From: Muricomes sp049840515 | GTDB taxonomy: Bacteria; Bacillota; Clostridia; Lachnospirales; Lachnospiraceae | Reading direction: 5' to 3' | DNA: 55,590 nt | Assembly: GCA_049840515.1 (NCBI GenBank) | Contig: JASGKW010000015.1 | Coordinates: forward strand, 1 to 55,590 | Shown: in pieces, positions 44,340-52,113 of the stretch | How positions within the stretch are numbered: position 1 is the first letter of the stretch | How the letters are laid out: each line of letters begins with the position of its first letter | Made by a program: the position numbers and the translations under genes | Notes under the pieces: model-generated | Told to the model about the DNA's origin: nothing | Databases searched by the model: none | What the model saw: the letters and a program-made list of their open reading frames with translations, nothing else

Positions 44340-45230
44340 ATGCAGGATTTTCGGATGAAAACATTCCTGACAGTATGCGAATGTATGAATTTCACACGGG
44401 CAGCAGAAGAATTGAATATTACACAGCCGGGAGTATCCCAGCATATACGATATCTGGAAAACTACTATAATACCAGATTATTTTGCTATGAAGGTAAGAA
44501 ACTAAAGCTGACAAAAGCGGGGAAGCTGCTGCGCAATGCTTCACTTACCATGATGCATGATGAATTGTCACTGAAAGACAGGATAGAACATTCATCGGAG
44601 GTCAGACAGGAAATCAGGTTCGGTGCTACCATGACAGTGGGAGAAGTGGTGATGCCAAAGGTGCTGGAGCGTTATCTGGCACAAGAACCGGAAGTTCGTG
44701 TACATATGGAAGTGGCAAATACTCAGGAACTTTTGGGCAGGCTGGATAAGGGGAAAATTGATTTTGCAATAGTGGAAGGTTTTTTTAAGAAATCAGAATA
44801 TGATTTTATAAAATATTCTACAGAAAAATATGTGGCAGTGTGCAGCCCTTTCTATCAGTTTAAAAAAGAACCAGAGAAACTGGAGGATTTGTTTCACGAG
44901 CGCCTGCTTTTGAGGGAGCCAGGTTCGGGGACCAGGGAAGTATTGGAGCGTTTTCTGGATTCACAGAATTATGAGGCAGGGGATTTTGAAAAAACAGCAG
45001 AGATAGGAAGTTTACATACAATAAAGGAGCTGGCGAAGAGTGGGTATGGCATTACATTTCTATATGAAATTGCTGTGAAAAAAGAGCTGGAAAAAGGGGA
45101 ACTGAGATTGATTAATTTAGAAAAGTGTGAAATTTATCATGATTTTACTTTTATCTGGCCAGGAGGAAGTATCTATGGAGAATTTTATAAGGATTTACTT
45201 AGCAGATTTCTGGGGGTAGATTCTGTGTAA
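44340..45230 (+). CDS. LysR family transcriptional regulator
   Basis: A 296-residue regulator. The winged-helix domain (residues 1-60) has FLTVCECMNFTRAAEELNITQPGVSQHIRYLE, a textbook LysR helix-turn-helix. The co-inducer domain (about 90-290) shows the periplasmic-binding-protein fold, with LLREPGSGTREVLERF near residue 195. It is divergent from yeiH, so YeiH is the first candidate target; relatives YeiE and CysL respond to sulfite or cysteine precursors. GTGAGGA lies upstream of the ATG. Confidence 0.92.
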   Translation: MQDFRMKTFLTVCECMNFTRAAEELNITQPGVSQHIRYLENYYNTRLFCYEGKKLKLTKAGKLLRNASLTMMHDELSLKDRIEHSSEVRQEIRFGATMTVGEVVMPKVLERYLAQEPEVRVHMEVANTQELLGRLDKGKIDFAIVEGFFKKSEYDFIKYSTEKYVAVCSPFYQFKKEPEKLEDLFHERLLLREPGSGTREVLERFLDSQNYEAGDFEKTAEIGSLHTIKELAKSGYGITFLYEIAVKKELEKGELRLINLEKCEIYHDFTFIWPGGSIYGEFYKDLLSRFLGVDSV

Positions 45231-45290
45231 TAGAATCATTATATATAAAGAGAATACCCTGGTTGAAGGTGGGAAAGGTTTGGTAGATTT

Positions 45291-46148
45291 GTGAAAAAGA
45301 AGTATTTAGGAATTATATATATTATAGTATCTGCATTTTGCTTTGCACTGATGAATATGTTTGTAAGGTTATCGGGAGAGTTGCCTTTCATACAGAAAAG
45401 TTTCTTTAGAAATTTTGTGGCACTTATATTTGCACTGATTATTATGAAAAAAGAGGGCGTTCGGTTTTCCGGGAAAAGAGAAAATGTCAAATATCTGCTG
45501 CTGAGGTCGATAGCGGGAACGATAGGGATTTTTTGTAATTATTATACAATTGACAGGATGTTTTTGGCAGATGCCTCCATGCTGAATAAAATGTCTCCTT
45601 TTTTTACGATTATTTTTAGCTATTTTATACTGAAAGAAAAAATTAAACCTGTTCAGGCTGGAATTGTGGCCGCAGCTTTTATGGGAAGCCTTTTGATTAT
45701 CAAGCCTACTGCTGCAATCTTTCAGTCACCGGCGGCCTTGATTGGACTGTTAGGGGGATTGGGAGCGGGTATTGCATATACATACGTGAGAGTCCTCGGA
45801 GAAAGAGGCGAAAAAGGTTCTTTTGTGGTATTTGCCTTTTCTTCATTTTCCTGTATTGTATGCGTACCGTTCTTAATATTCCAGTATCATCCTATGAGCT
45901 GGATGCAATTTACATTTCTTCTGTTGGCTGGATTAAGTGCTGCGGGAGGGCAGTTCTCAATTACCGCGGCATATTTTCATGCGCCGGCCAGAGATATATC
46001 CGTGTATGATTACTCTCAGATAATCTTTGCGGCACTTTTGGGATTTATGATTTTCGGTCAGATACCTGATGTGCTGAGCTGGATAGGATATTTTGTCATT
46101 TGCGGAATGGCCATTCTAATGTTTTTGTATAACCGGAGGAAATCGTGA
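45291..46148 (+). CDS. EamA/DMT superfamily transporter
   Basis: A 285-residue membrane protein with ten predicted helices in two EamA repeats (about residues 5-140 and 150-280). SAFCFALMNMFVRLSG near the N-terminus and IFSYFILKEKIKPVQ near 105 are typical drug/metabolite-transporter segments. The start is a GTG, with AAAGG 12 bases upstream. Substrate is unknown; relatives carry amino acids, nucleotide sugars or S-adenosylmethionine. It follows the LysR gene on the same strand after 60 bases and may share its regulation. Confidence 0.85.
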   Translation: MKKKYLGIIYIIVSAFCFALMNMFVRLSGELPFIQKSFFRNFVALIFALIIMKKEGVRFSGKRENVKYLLLRSIAGTIGIFCNYYTIDRMFLADASMLNKMSPFFTIIFSYFILKEKIKPVQAGIVAAAFMGSLLIIKPTAAIFQSPAALIGLLGGLGAGIAYTYVRVLGERGEKGSFVVFAFSSFSCIVCVPFLIFQYHPMSWMQFTFLLLAGLSAAGGQFSITAAYFHAPARDISVYDYSQIIFAALLGFMIFGQIPDVLSWIGYFVICGMAILMFLYNRRKS

Positions 46149-46167
46149 GAAATGCGAAAAAGCGGGT

Positions 46168-46278
46168 GTTTACAGTGTGTGCAACTATAAGTTTACACAA
46201 ATTTCTTCAAATGCTACATGAACTTGCTTGAGTTTACATCTGTTCCACACTATAATTTGAGAAAGATAAACGTTTACA
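46168..46278. repeat. Four GTTTACA repeats in the XRE gene control region
   Basis: GTTTACA occurs at 46168, 46191, 46232 and 46272, all in the same orientation, with steps of 23, 41 and 40 bases. The repeats surround the promoter at 46228-46256. They may be binding sites for the membrane XRE protein or another regulator. Confidence 0.5.
46228..46256 (+). promoter_or_regulatory. Promoter for the XRE regulator gene
   Basis: TTGAGT (46228-46233), 17 bases, TATAAT (46251-46256). An inverted repeat CCTGAT (46287-46292) / ATCAGG (46302-46307) lies in the leader. Confidence 0.65.
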
Positions 46279-46352
46279 GATATGAACCTGATTAGCCGGT
46301 TATCAGGAATGGAATTCTCAAAATATAAAGAGTGGAAAGGCAGGAGAAGAAT

Positions 46353-47249
46353 ATGAGTTTTGGTGAAAATTTACAATTTTATAGAAAAAACAAAGACATT
46401 ACACAGGAGCAGCTGGCGGAGGAGCTTGGTGTATCCCGCCAGACAATTTCTAAGTGGGAGGCTGGAACTTCTTACCCGGAGATGGAGAAGATTTTACAGC
46501 TCTGCGATATGTTTGGATGCTCCATGGATTTACTGCTTCGGGGCAGTGCTGAGGAAAATGTTACAGAGGACGCTGCGGGTTATGACAGAAATATGAATAA
46601 ATTCTGTGCAAGTATAATGACAGGGGTTGGCCTGATATTATTTGGAGTCAGCCTGCAGGTATTTTTATCAGCCATCCCTTTTGATGAAAATTTAGCTTCC
46701 GCGATTTTTATGCTGTTTGTCATACCTGCTGTGCTGATTTTTGTGGTGGCAGGGCTTCAAAAGGAGAGATTTTCAAAAAAATATCCTGTCATTCAGCCAT
46801 TTTATCCTGAGGAGGTATTGGATAAATTTGAGCAGCGTTTTCCAATTTTAATTGCGGCGGGAATAGGCACCATTCTTGTGGGACTGGTTTTTGAGATTGT
46901 CAGTGAGAATTTCCCAATCCCATCGGGATATACAGATGATTTATATACTTCCATTTTTATGTTGTTTGTGGCAGCAGGGGTGGTTACTCTTGTCTATGCT
47001 GGTATGCAGAAGTCAAAGTATGACATAGAGGCTTACAATAAGGAAAATCTTCCTCATGATGAGAAAAAAGAGTCAGATAAAAGAATCGGTACATGGTGCG
47101 GCTGTATCATGCTGGCAGCTACAGCGATATTTCTCATAGCAGGATTGGGTTACAATCTGTGGCAGCGGGCCTGGATTGTATATCCTGTAGCCGGAATATT
47201 GTGCGGGATAGCATCAATAATCATTCGGGCAACCACAAAAGAAGAATAG
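46353..47249 (+). CDS. Membrane-bound XRE family regulator
   Basis: A 298-residue protein. Residues 1-65 are a helix-turn-helix_3 domain with EELGVSRQTISKWEAGTSYPEMEK. The rest holds three pairs of membrane segments (about 88-130, 170-220 and 250-290), with the first two pairs repeated: IPFDENLASAIFMLFVIPAV and TDDLYTSIFMLFVAAGV. Such fused HTH-membrane proteins are common in Lachnospiraceae and may sense membrane or envelope state. I use ATG 46353 with AGGAG upstream. Targets are unknown; the GTTTACA repeats in its own control region suggest autoregulation. Confidence 0.82.
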   Translation: MSFGENLQFYRKNKDITQEQLAEELGVSRQTISKWEAGTSYPEMEKILQLCDMFGCSMDLLLRGSAEENVTEDAAGYDRNMNKFCASIMTGVGLILFGVSLQVFLSAIPFDENLASAIFMLFVIPAVLIFVVAGLQKERFSKKYPVIQPFYPEEVLDKFEQRFPILIAAGIGTILVGLVFEIVSENFPIPSGYTDDLYTSIFMLFVAAGVVTLVYAGMQKSKYDIEAYNKENLPHDEKKESDKRIGTWCGCIMLAATAIFLIAGLGYNLWQRAWIVYPVAGILCGIASIIIRATTKEE

Positions 47250-47256
47250 AAAGATA

Positions 47257-47285
47257 TTGACAAAACTGTATCAATGTATTATAAA
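47257..47285 (+). promoter_or_regulatory. Promoter upstream of amtB
   Basis: TTGACA (47257-47262), 17 bases, TATAAA (47280-47285), eight bases after the XRE stop. The predicted start near 47292 is only about 3 bases before the terminator stem. Confidence 0.7.
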
Positions 47286-47294
47286 TATTGTTAA

Positions 47295-47346
47295 GGCAAA
47301 GGTGCCCGGGGTTTTATAACCTCAAGCACCTTTGCCTTTCTTTTTT
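47295..47346 (+). terminator. Strong terminator just after the amtB promoter
   Basis: GGCAAAGGTGC (47295-47305) pairs perfectly with GCACCTTTGCC (47326-47336), then TTTCTTTTTT. It could end the XRE gene, or act as an attenuator for amtB, since the promoter lies directly before it. A second inverted repeat (47341-47350 with 47363-47372) overlaps its T-run. Confidence 0.85.
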
Positions 47347-47421
47347 AAACAAAACCATGGTAGTTTAAAAAATCAGATGTTTTCTAAAGGAACACGCTAA
47401 CGATTGATGGAGGTAAAAATT

Positions 47422-48666
47422 ATGAATGCAGGAGATACAGCTTTTATTCTTATTTCGGCAGCACTGGTATTTTTTATGACACCTGGTCTGGCATTTTTTT
47501 ATGGGGGCCTTGAACGGAGAAAAAATGTATTAAATACAATGATGTCATCATTTTTTATTATGGGTGTGGCATCTATATTATGGGTTTTAGTTGGATATTC
47601 CTTAAGCTTTTCAGGAGATCATATAGGAATTATCGGAGACTTAAAGTTAGCCTTCTTAAATGGAATGGCGGAGGATGCGGCAAGCTCCTATGCGGCGACC
47701 ATTCCTCAATTTACATTTGTTGCATTTCAGATGATGTTTGCAATTATCACCCCGGCTCTTATCACAGGCTCTGTGGCGGGCAGAATGAACTTTAAAGCAT
47801 TGTTTATTTTTACAATTCTCTGGTCTCTTATTGTATATTATCCTCTGGCGCATATGGTTTGGGGAGCCGGCGGATTTATGGGCTCCATACTTGGGGCAGT
47901 TGATTTTGCAGGGGGAAATGTGGTTCATATCAGTTCTGGAGTGAGCGGACTTGTGCTCTGTATTATGCTTGGAAAACGCAGTGGCTATGACCGGCTTTCT
48001 TACCGTATACACAATGTTCCGTTTGTTCTGCTGGGGGCGTCTATGCTCTGGTTTGGCTGGTTTGGTTTCAACGCGGGGAGTGCATTATCAGCGGGCAGTC
48101 TTGCAGCACATGCATTCATGACGACGAACACGTCAGCGGCTGTCGCAATGCTTTCCTGGATGCTTATAGATATGATAAAACAAGGGAAACCTACCGTGGT
48201 TGGCGCCTGCACAGGTGCAGTGCTGGGATTGGTAGCTATTACGCCGGGTGCTGGTTTTGTGCCGGTGTGGTCGGCATTTATCATTGGCGCTGTGGTCAGC
48301 CCTCTCGCCTATTTCACCGTTTCAGTCATCAAAAAGCGCATAGGATTTGATGACGCTCTGGATGCTTTTGGATGTCACGGTATTGGCGGAATATGGGGTG
48401 GAATTGCAACAGGTCTGTTTGCAAAATCATCTATTAATCCGGTAGCTAAGTGGGATGGCCTGGTATTTGGAGATTTTCGTTTACTCGGTGCCCAGGTTGT
48501 AAGCATCGTTCTCACAATTGCCATAGCAGTTGTAGGAACAGTAGTGTGTGCGTCTGTCATTAAGGTATTTCTTCCGCTGCGTGTTTCAGAAAGAGAAGAA
48601 AAACGGGGACTGGATATCACACAGCACGGTGAGGATGCATATCCGTCATTTAATGGTCTGGATTAA
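47422..48666 (+). CDS. amtB: Ammonium transporter
   Basis: A 414-residue Amt/Rh-family channel for ammonium with eleven predicted helices. FFMTPGLAFFYGGLERRKN near residue 16 is the family start; MVWGAGGFMG near 147, DFAGGNVVHISSGVSGL near 162 (pore His) and DDALDAFGCHGIGGIWGG near 315 (second pore His) are all present. I use ATG 47422 with GGAGG upstream. The PII gene follows after 21 bases, the classic nitrogen pair in which PII blocks the channel when nitrogen is plentiful. Confidence 0.95.
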   Translation: MNAGDTAFILISAALVFFMTPGLAFFYGGLERRKNVLNTMMSSFFIMGVASILWVLVGYSLSFSGDHIGIIGDLKLAFLNGMAEDAASSYAATIPQFTFVAFQMMFAIITPALITGSVAGRMNFKALFIFTILWSLIVYYPLAHMVWGAGGFMGSILGAVDFAGGNVVHISSGVSGLVLCIMLGKRSGYDRLSYRIHNVPFVLLGASMLWFGWFGFNAGSALSAGSLAAHAFMTTNTSAAVAMLSWMLIDMIKQGKPTVVGACTGAVLGLVAITPGAGFVPVWSAFIIGAVVSPLAYFTVSVIKKRIGFDDALDAFGCHGIGGIWGGIATGLFAKSSINPVAKWDGLVFGDFRLLGAQVVSIVLTIAIAVVGTVVCASVIKVFLPLRVSEREEKRGLDITQHGEDAYPSFNGLD

Positions 48667-48687
48667 AGAGGAAAGGAGCTTTAAATT

Positions 48688-49032
48688 ATGGTTAAGATTG
48701 ATGCAATTGTAAGTGAAGAAGTATATGAGGATTTAAAAGATGCATTAAATAAGATAAATGTACATGGAATTACAGTCTCACAGGTGATGGGGTGCGGCGT
48801 TCAGAAAGGCTATTCCAGTATTGTCAGAGGAACAAAAGTGGATATTAATATGCTCCCTAAAATCAAATTTGAAATTGTAGTATCCTCCGAGGAGTGGGTA
48901 GATAAAGTTGTGGATGTAATCTGCAAAATTGCCCACACAGGAAATCCCGGGGATGGAAAAATATTCGTTTATGATTTGAAAGATGCAGTCCGCATCCGTA
49001 CAGGACAGCATGGAAAAGAAGCAATTTATTAG
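48688..49032 (+). CDS. PII nitrogen regulatory protein lacking the canonical uridylylation tyrosine
   Basis: A 114-residue GlnB/GlnK-family trimer subunit. KIDAIVSEEVYEDLKDAL starts the fold; the B-loop TGNPGDGKIFVYDL near residue 83 and RIRTGQ at the end are intact, so ATP/ADP and 2-oxoglutarate binding should be kept. In the T-loop, where E. coli GlnB has RGAEY with Tyr51, this protein reads RGTKV, with Val at that place, and residue 46 is also Val, not Tyr. It probably controls AmtB by ligand binding alone. AGGAAAGGAG lies upstream. Confidence 0.92.
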   Translation: MVKIDAIVSEEVYEDLKDALNKINVHGITVSQVMGCGVQKGYSSIVRGTKVDINMLPKIKFEIVVSSEEWVDKVVDVICKIAHTGNPGDGKIFVYDLKDAVRIRTGQHGKEAIY

Positions 49033-49093
49033 TTTACTATTCAGCCATACAGTCAGATTTAACTGTGACCTTTCCTTTTTGGACAATATTTGA

Positions 49094-49099
49094 TATAAT
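49094..49099 (+). promoter_or_regulatory. Extended -10 promoter for the Crp/Fnr gene
   Basis: TGA then TATAAT (49094-49099) upstream of the start at 49158. The -35 (TTTCCT) is poor. Confidence 0.55.
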
Positions 49100-49157
49100 G
49101 TGGAAAAACACAGGTCCGGAAAGCTGTCAGTCATTTCAGCTCCGGCAGGAGAGCGTC

Positions 49158-49847
49158 ATGAAACATACATGTGATAATTGTAATCAACTGTGCACTTCAA
49201 AAATTACACTCTTTGAATCCCTTTCCCTGGAGGAGCAGAAAGAACTGGTTTTAAAGGCCCGGCATTTAGATTATAATAAAGGTGAAATCATTTTTAGTGA
49301 ATCTGAGGCTGCTGATAAAATCATGATTGTCCGCTACGGGAAAATTAAAATAAACCGCTATTCATTTGAAGGGAAAGAGTATGTTTTAGATATACTTATA
49401 GAAGGGGATGTATATGGAGAGCAGAATATTTTTGGCGGAAAGAATTTTGAAGCCAATGCTGTCTCACTGGGGGAATCGGGCGTGTGCCTGATTTCCCACA
49501 GTGACATTCAGGATTTAATAAGAAGAAGACCTGAGATTGGAATTAAAATATTAAACGTAATAGGCAAGAAACTATCTCTTACAAATGAACTGGTTCAGCT
49601 ATTGTCCATCAATGATGCAAAAGCGAGAGTGGCCGGTTTTATTTTATTGCGCAGCGGCAGGATAAAAGGAAAAGTCATAGAATTGACAAGAGAGGATATG
49701 GCGGCTCATATCAATGTCCGGAGAGAAACAATCAGCAGAAAGCTTGGAGAGCTTCAGAGAGAAGGGGCAATCAAGCTGGAGGGAAATAAAAAGATTCACA
49801 TACAAAACATAGACATGCTGAGAGATATTTTTGAAAATGGGGAGTAA
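49158..49847 (+). CDS. Crp/Fnr family transcriptional regulator
   Basis: A 229-residue regulator. The N-terminus MKHTCDNCNQLC carries cysteines 5, 8 and 12, a spacing that could bind an Fe-S cluster as in Fnr-like proteins; a fourth ligand is not certain. The cNMP-type beta-barrel (about 20-130) has EGDVYGEQNIFGG near residue 87. The Crp helix-turn-helix LTREDMAAHINVRRETISRKLGEL near 175 binds DNA. The next genes encode Ric and a flavodiiron protein, so nitric oxide or redox sensing (HcpR-like) is the likely role. I use ATG 49158 (AGGAGAG upstream). Confidence 0.88.
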   Translation: MKHTCDNCNQLCTSKITLFESLSLEEQKELVLKARHLDYNKGEIIFSESEAADKIMIVRYGKIKINRYSFEGKEYVLDILIEGDVYGEQNIFGGKNFEANAVSLGESGVCLISHSDIQDLIRRRPEIGIKILNVIGKKLSLTNELVQLLSINDAKARVAGFILLRSGRIKGKVIELTREDMAAHINVRRETISRKLGELQREGAIKLEGNKKIHIQNIDMLRDIFENGE

Positions 49848-49849
49848 TC

Positions 49850-49863
49850 GTGATTTAAATCAC
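49850..49863 (+). promoter_or_regulatory. Crp/Fnr-type operator of the ric-fprA promoter
   Basis: A perfect 14-base palindrome, GTGATTTAAATCAC, which fits GTGA-N6-TCAC. It starts three bases after the regulator stop codon. With the -10 at 49886-49891 and a start near 49898, its centre is at about -41.5, the class II activator position. Confidence 0.8.
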
Positions 49864-49885
49864 ATTTTTATTTTTCTGTCTCGGA

Positions 49886-49891
49886 TATACT
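49886..49891 (+). promoter_or_regulatory. -10 element of the ric-fprA promoter
   Basis: TATACT (49886-49891), 22 bases after the Crp-type box. The box overlaps the normal -35 place and no independent -35 is seen, as expected for an activator-dependent promoter. Confidence 0.65.
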
Positions 49892-49938
49892 AAGCTCATG
49901 CAAAGAGCAAAGTCCATAAATGACAGGAGGATAATGAT

Positions 49939-50625
49939 ATGATTACAGGTAATATGAAAATAAGTGATGTTGTAAAAACTTATCCAAAAGCAGTTGAGAT
50001 ATTCAATGACTTTCATATTGATTATTGCTGCGGGGGACATGGAAATCTGGGGGAAGCGGTGGAAGAGCTTGGTATAGATACGAAGAGCTTTATCGGGCTG
50101 CTGAACAGAAAGCTGATTGAGGAGACACCATCGTCAGAAGAGAGGGGACAGGCACTTGAAGTGGAGAGGCTGATGAAGATGGATGTGTCTGAACTGATTG
50201 ATTACATTGTTGATACCTACCACACAAAAGAGAGATTACTCATCTCAGAAGTTGATGAGATGTTAAATAAAATTCTGGTTGTCCACTATGAACACCATCA
50301 GGAGCAGCTTATTTTGCTCCACGGGCTTTTCTCTGATTTGAGAAAAGAATTTCAGCAGCATTTTGCAAAAGAGGAGAAATTAATCTTTCCATATATGAAG
50401 GAAAAGAGTTCTGGAAATGGCAATCGTGAATATGTGAAAGAGCTTGAAGATGAACACGTTGCCGCGGGAAATATTATAAAACAGATAGAAGTCTGCACAA
50501 ATGATTTTACAGCGCCAAAGGATGGGTGTGCCACTTATCACCTGGCCTTCCAAAAACTGCACGAGCTGGTAAAAGACATTTATATGCATATATTTACTGA
50601 AAATTCATTGTTGTTTCAAAAATAG
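49939..50625 (+). CDS. ric: Iron-sulfur cluster repair protein Ric (ScdA/YtfE family)
   Basis: A 228-residue di-iron protein that helps rebuild Fe-S clusters after nitric oxide or oxidative damage. The N-terminal ScdA_N domain ends in HIDYCCGGHGNL (near residue 26-37), a hallmark. The hemerythrin-like domain supplies His/Glu ligands in DTYHTKERLL, VVHYEHHQEQ, QQHFAKEEKLIFPY and ELEDEHVAAG, with a last His pair near DIYMHIFTENSLLF. AGGAGG precedes the ATG. It lies between the Crp/Fnr regulator and fprA. Confidence 0.93.
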   Translation: MITGNMKISDVVKTYPKAVEIFNDFHIDYCCGGHGNLGEAVEELGIDTKSFIGLLNRKLIEETPSSEERGQALEVERLMKMDVSELIDYIVDTYHTKERLLISEVDEMLNKILVVHYEHHQEQLILLHGLFSDLRKEFQQHFAKEEKLIFPYMKEKSSGNGNREYVKELEDEHVAAGNIIKQIEVCTNDFTAPKDGCATYHLAFQKLHELVKDIYMHIFTENSLLFQK

Positions 50626-50640
50626 AAAGGGGATAAAAAG

Positions 50641-51831
50641 ATGAAGAAACATGTAAAAAACAACGTATACTGGGTAGGATTTATGGATTGGGAGCTGGAA
50701 AAATTTCACGGAGATGAATACTCCATTAATCATGGTTCCAGCCAGAATGCATATTTAATTAAAGAAGAAAAGACTGTATTGATTGACACAGTATGGAAAC
50801 CTCACTCTACAGAATTTATAGACAATCTGGAAAAAGAGATTGACTTAAAAGAGATTGATTTTATTGTGGCAAATCACGGCGAAGTTGACCACAGCGGTTC
50901 TCTGCCTGCTCTGATGGAGAAAATACCGGGGACACCTATTTATTGTACTGCAAACGGTGTAAAATCCCTGGTTGGGCAATATCATCACCCGGAATGGAAT
51001 TATCAGGTGGTAAAAACAGGAGATTCTGTGGACATTGGAAACGGAAAGCAGCTTGTTTTTGTAGAGATGAGAATGCTTCACTGGCCGGACAGCATGGCGA
51101 CTTACATGACAGGGGACAATATATTATTTTCAAATGATGCCTTTGGCCAGCATTATGCGGTGGAAAAGCTGTTCAACGACAAGGCGGACCAGTGCCTTTT
51201 GTGGGCTGAGGCAAAGAAATATTATGCCAATATCCTGAACCCATTTTCCATGCTTGTGAAAAAGAAAATTGAAGAAATTCAGGCATTGAATCTGCCAATT
51301 GACATTATTGCTACAAGCCACGGCTCTATCTGGAGAGAGAACCCTATGCGGATAGTGGAAAAATACTATGAGTGGTCACAGGCATATCAGGAAGACCAGA
51401 TTACAGTTATCTATGATACCATGTGGGATGGAACAAAGCAGCTTGCCCATAGAATCAGCGCTGAAATATCCCATATTTCGCCGGAGACAAGAGTAAAAAT
51501 ATTCAACATCTCTAAGACGAATAAAAATGATATTATGACAGAGGTATTTAATTCCAAAGCGATAGCTGTGGGTGCGCCGACTGTGGGAGGCAGTGTGATT
51601 TCCTCTATGGGCGGATGGCTTGATTTCCTGAAAGAACTGAAATTTAAAAACAAGAAAGCCGCGGTATTTGGCTGTTATGGCTGGAGCGGAGAAGGAAATA
51701 AGGTACTCCGTGAAAGACTGGAGGGCGCAGGTTTTTCAGTAGTCGAGGAGGAGGCAAAATGCCAGTGGAATCCAGAGGAAGAAGACTTTGACAAGGCAAA
51801 AGAAATTGCAGAGGCTCTCTGCAGACAGTAA
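50641..51831 (+). CDS. fprA: Flavodiiron protein (A-type, NO/O2 reductase)
   Basis: A 396-residue enzyme that reduces oxygen to water or nitric oxide to nitrous oxide. The metallo-beta-lactamase domain (1-250) has the di-iron set NHGEVDHSG near residue 80 (H-x-E-x-D-H), LHWPDSM near 147, SNDAFGQH near 163 and ATSHGSIWR near 225. The flavodoxin domain (about 255-396) has IYDTMWDGTKQLAH and a late GCYGWSGEG that bind FMN. No rubredoxin domain is fused. It follows ric by 15 bases with AAAGGGG upstream and shares the Crp-box promoter. Confidence 0.95.
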   Translation: MKKHVKNNVYWVGFMDWELEKFHGDEYSINHGSSQNAYLIKEEKTVLIDTVWKPHSTEFIDNLEKEIDLKEIDFIVANHGEVDHSGSLPALMEKIPGTPIYCTANGVKSLVGQYHHPEWNYQVVKTGDSVDIGNGKQLVFVEMRMLHWPDSMATYMTGDNILFSNDAFGQHYAVEKLFNDKADQCLLWAEAKKYYANILNPFSMLVKKKIEEIQALNLPIDIIATSHGSIWRENPMRIVEKYYEWSQAYQEDQITVIYDTMWDGTKQLAHRISAEISHISPETRVKIFNISKTNKNDIMTEVFNSKAIAVGAPTVGGSVISSMGGWLDFLKELKFKNKKAAVFGCYGWSGEGNKVLRERLEGAGFSVVEEEAKCQWNPEEEDFDKAKEIAEALCRQ

Positions 51832-51851
51832 TAAAAGTTTCGCAAAGGTTC

Positions 51852-51880
51852 TTGACATTACTCAGGTATGGGGGTAAACT
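51852..51880 (+). promoter_or_regulatory. Promoter of the TPP riboswitch operon
   Basis: TTGACA (51852-51857), 17 bases, TAAACT (51875-51880), just before the riboswitch. Confidence 0.7.
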
Positions 51881-51903
51881 AAGGGCAGAATTGAATAAAG
51901 AAA

Positions 51904-51994
51904 AGGGTGCTGGTGCAAGCCGGCTGAGATTAAGACTAAAGCGTCTTTGACCTTTATACCTGATCTGGATAATGCCAGCGTAGGAATGTAGAAA
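51904..51994 (+). ncRNA. TPP (THI-box) riboswitch aptamer
   Basis: The conserved parts are in order: GGGTGC (51905), CTGAGAT (51923), then ACCTTTATACCTGATCTGG (51950 on) and AATGCCAGCGTAGGAA (51970 on). CTGAGA and ACCTGATCTGGATAATGCCAGCG are diagnostic of the pyrimidine- and pyrophosphate-binding helices. Bound thiamine pyrophosphate would favour the terminator downstream and turn the transporter genes off. Confidence 0.95.
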
Positions 51995-52015
51995 TAAGAT
52001 TTATATAAAAATGCC

Positions 52016-52047
52016 GACCTCGTCAGATTATCTGGCGGGGTCTTTTT
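52016..52047 (+). terminator. Expression-platform terminator of the TPP riboswitch
   Basis: An 11-bp stem (52016-52026 with 52032-52042, with G-T pairs) and TTTTT at 52043-52047, 22 bases after the aptamer. Confidence 0.85.
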
Positions 52048-52113
52048 ATACTAACCCCCAATTTATTCATTCAAATAATGGATACAAAAAATCAAAAGAC
52101 AGGAGGAAGAAAT

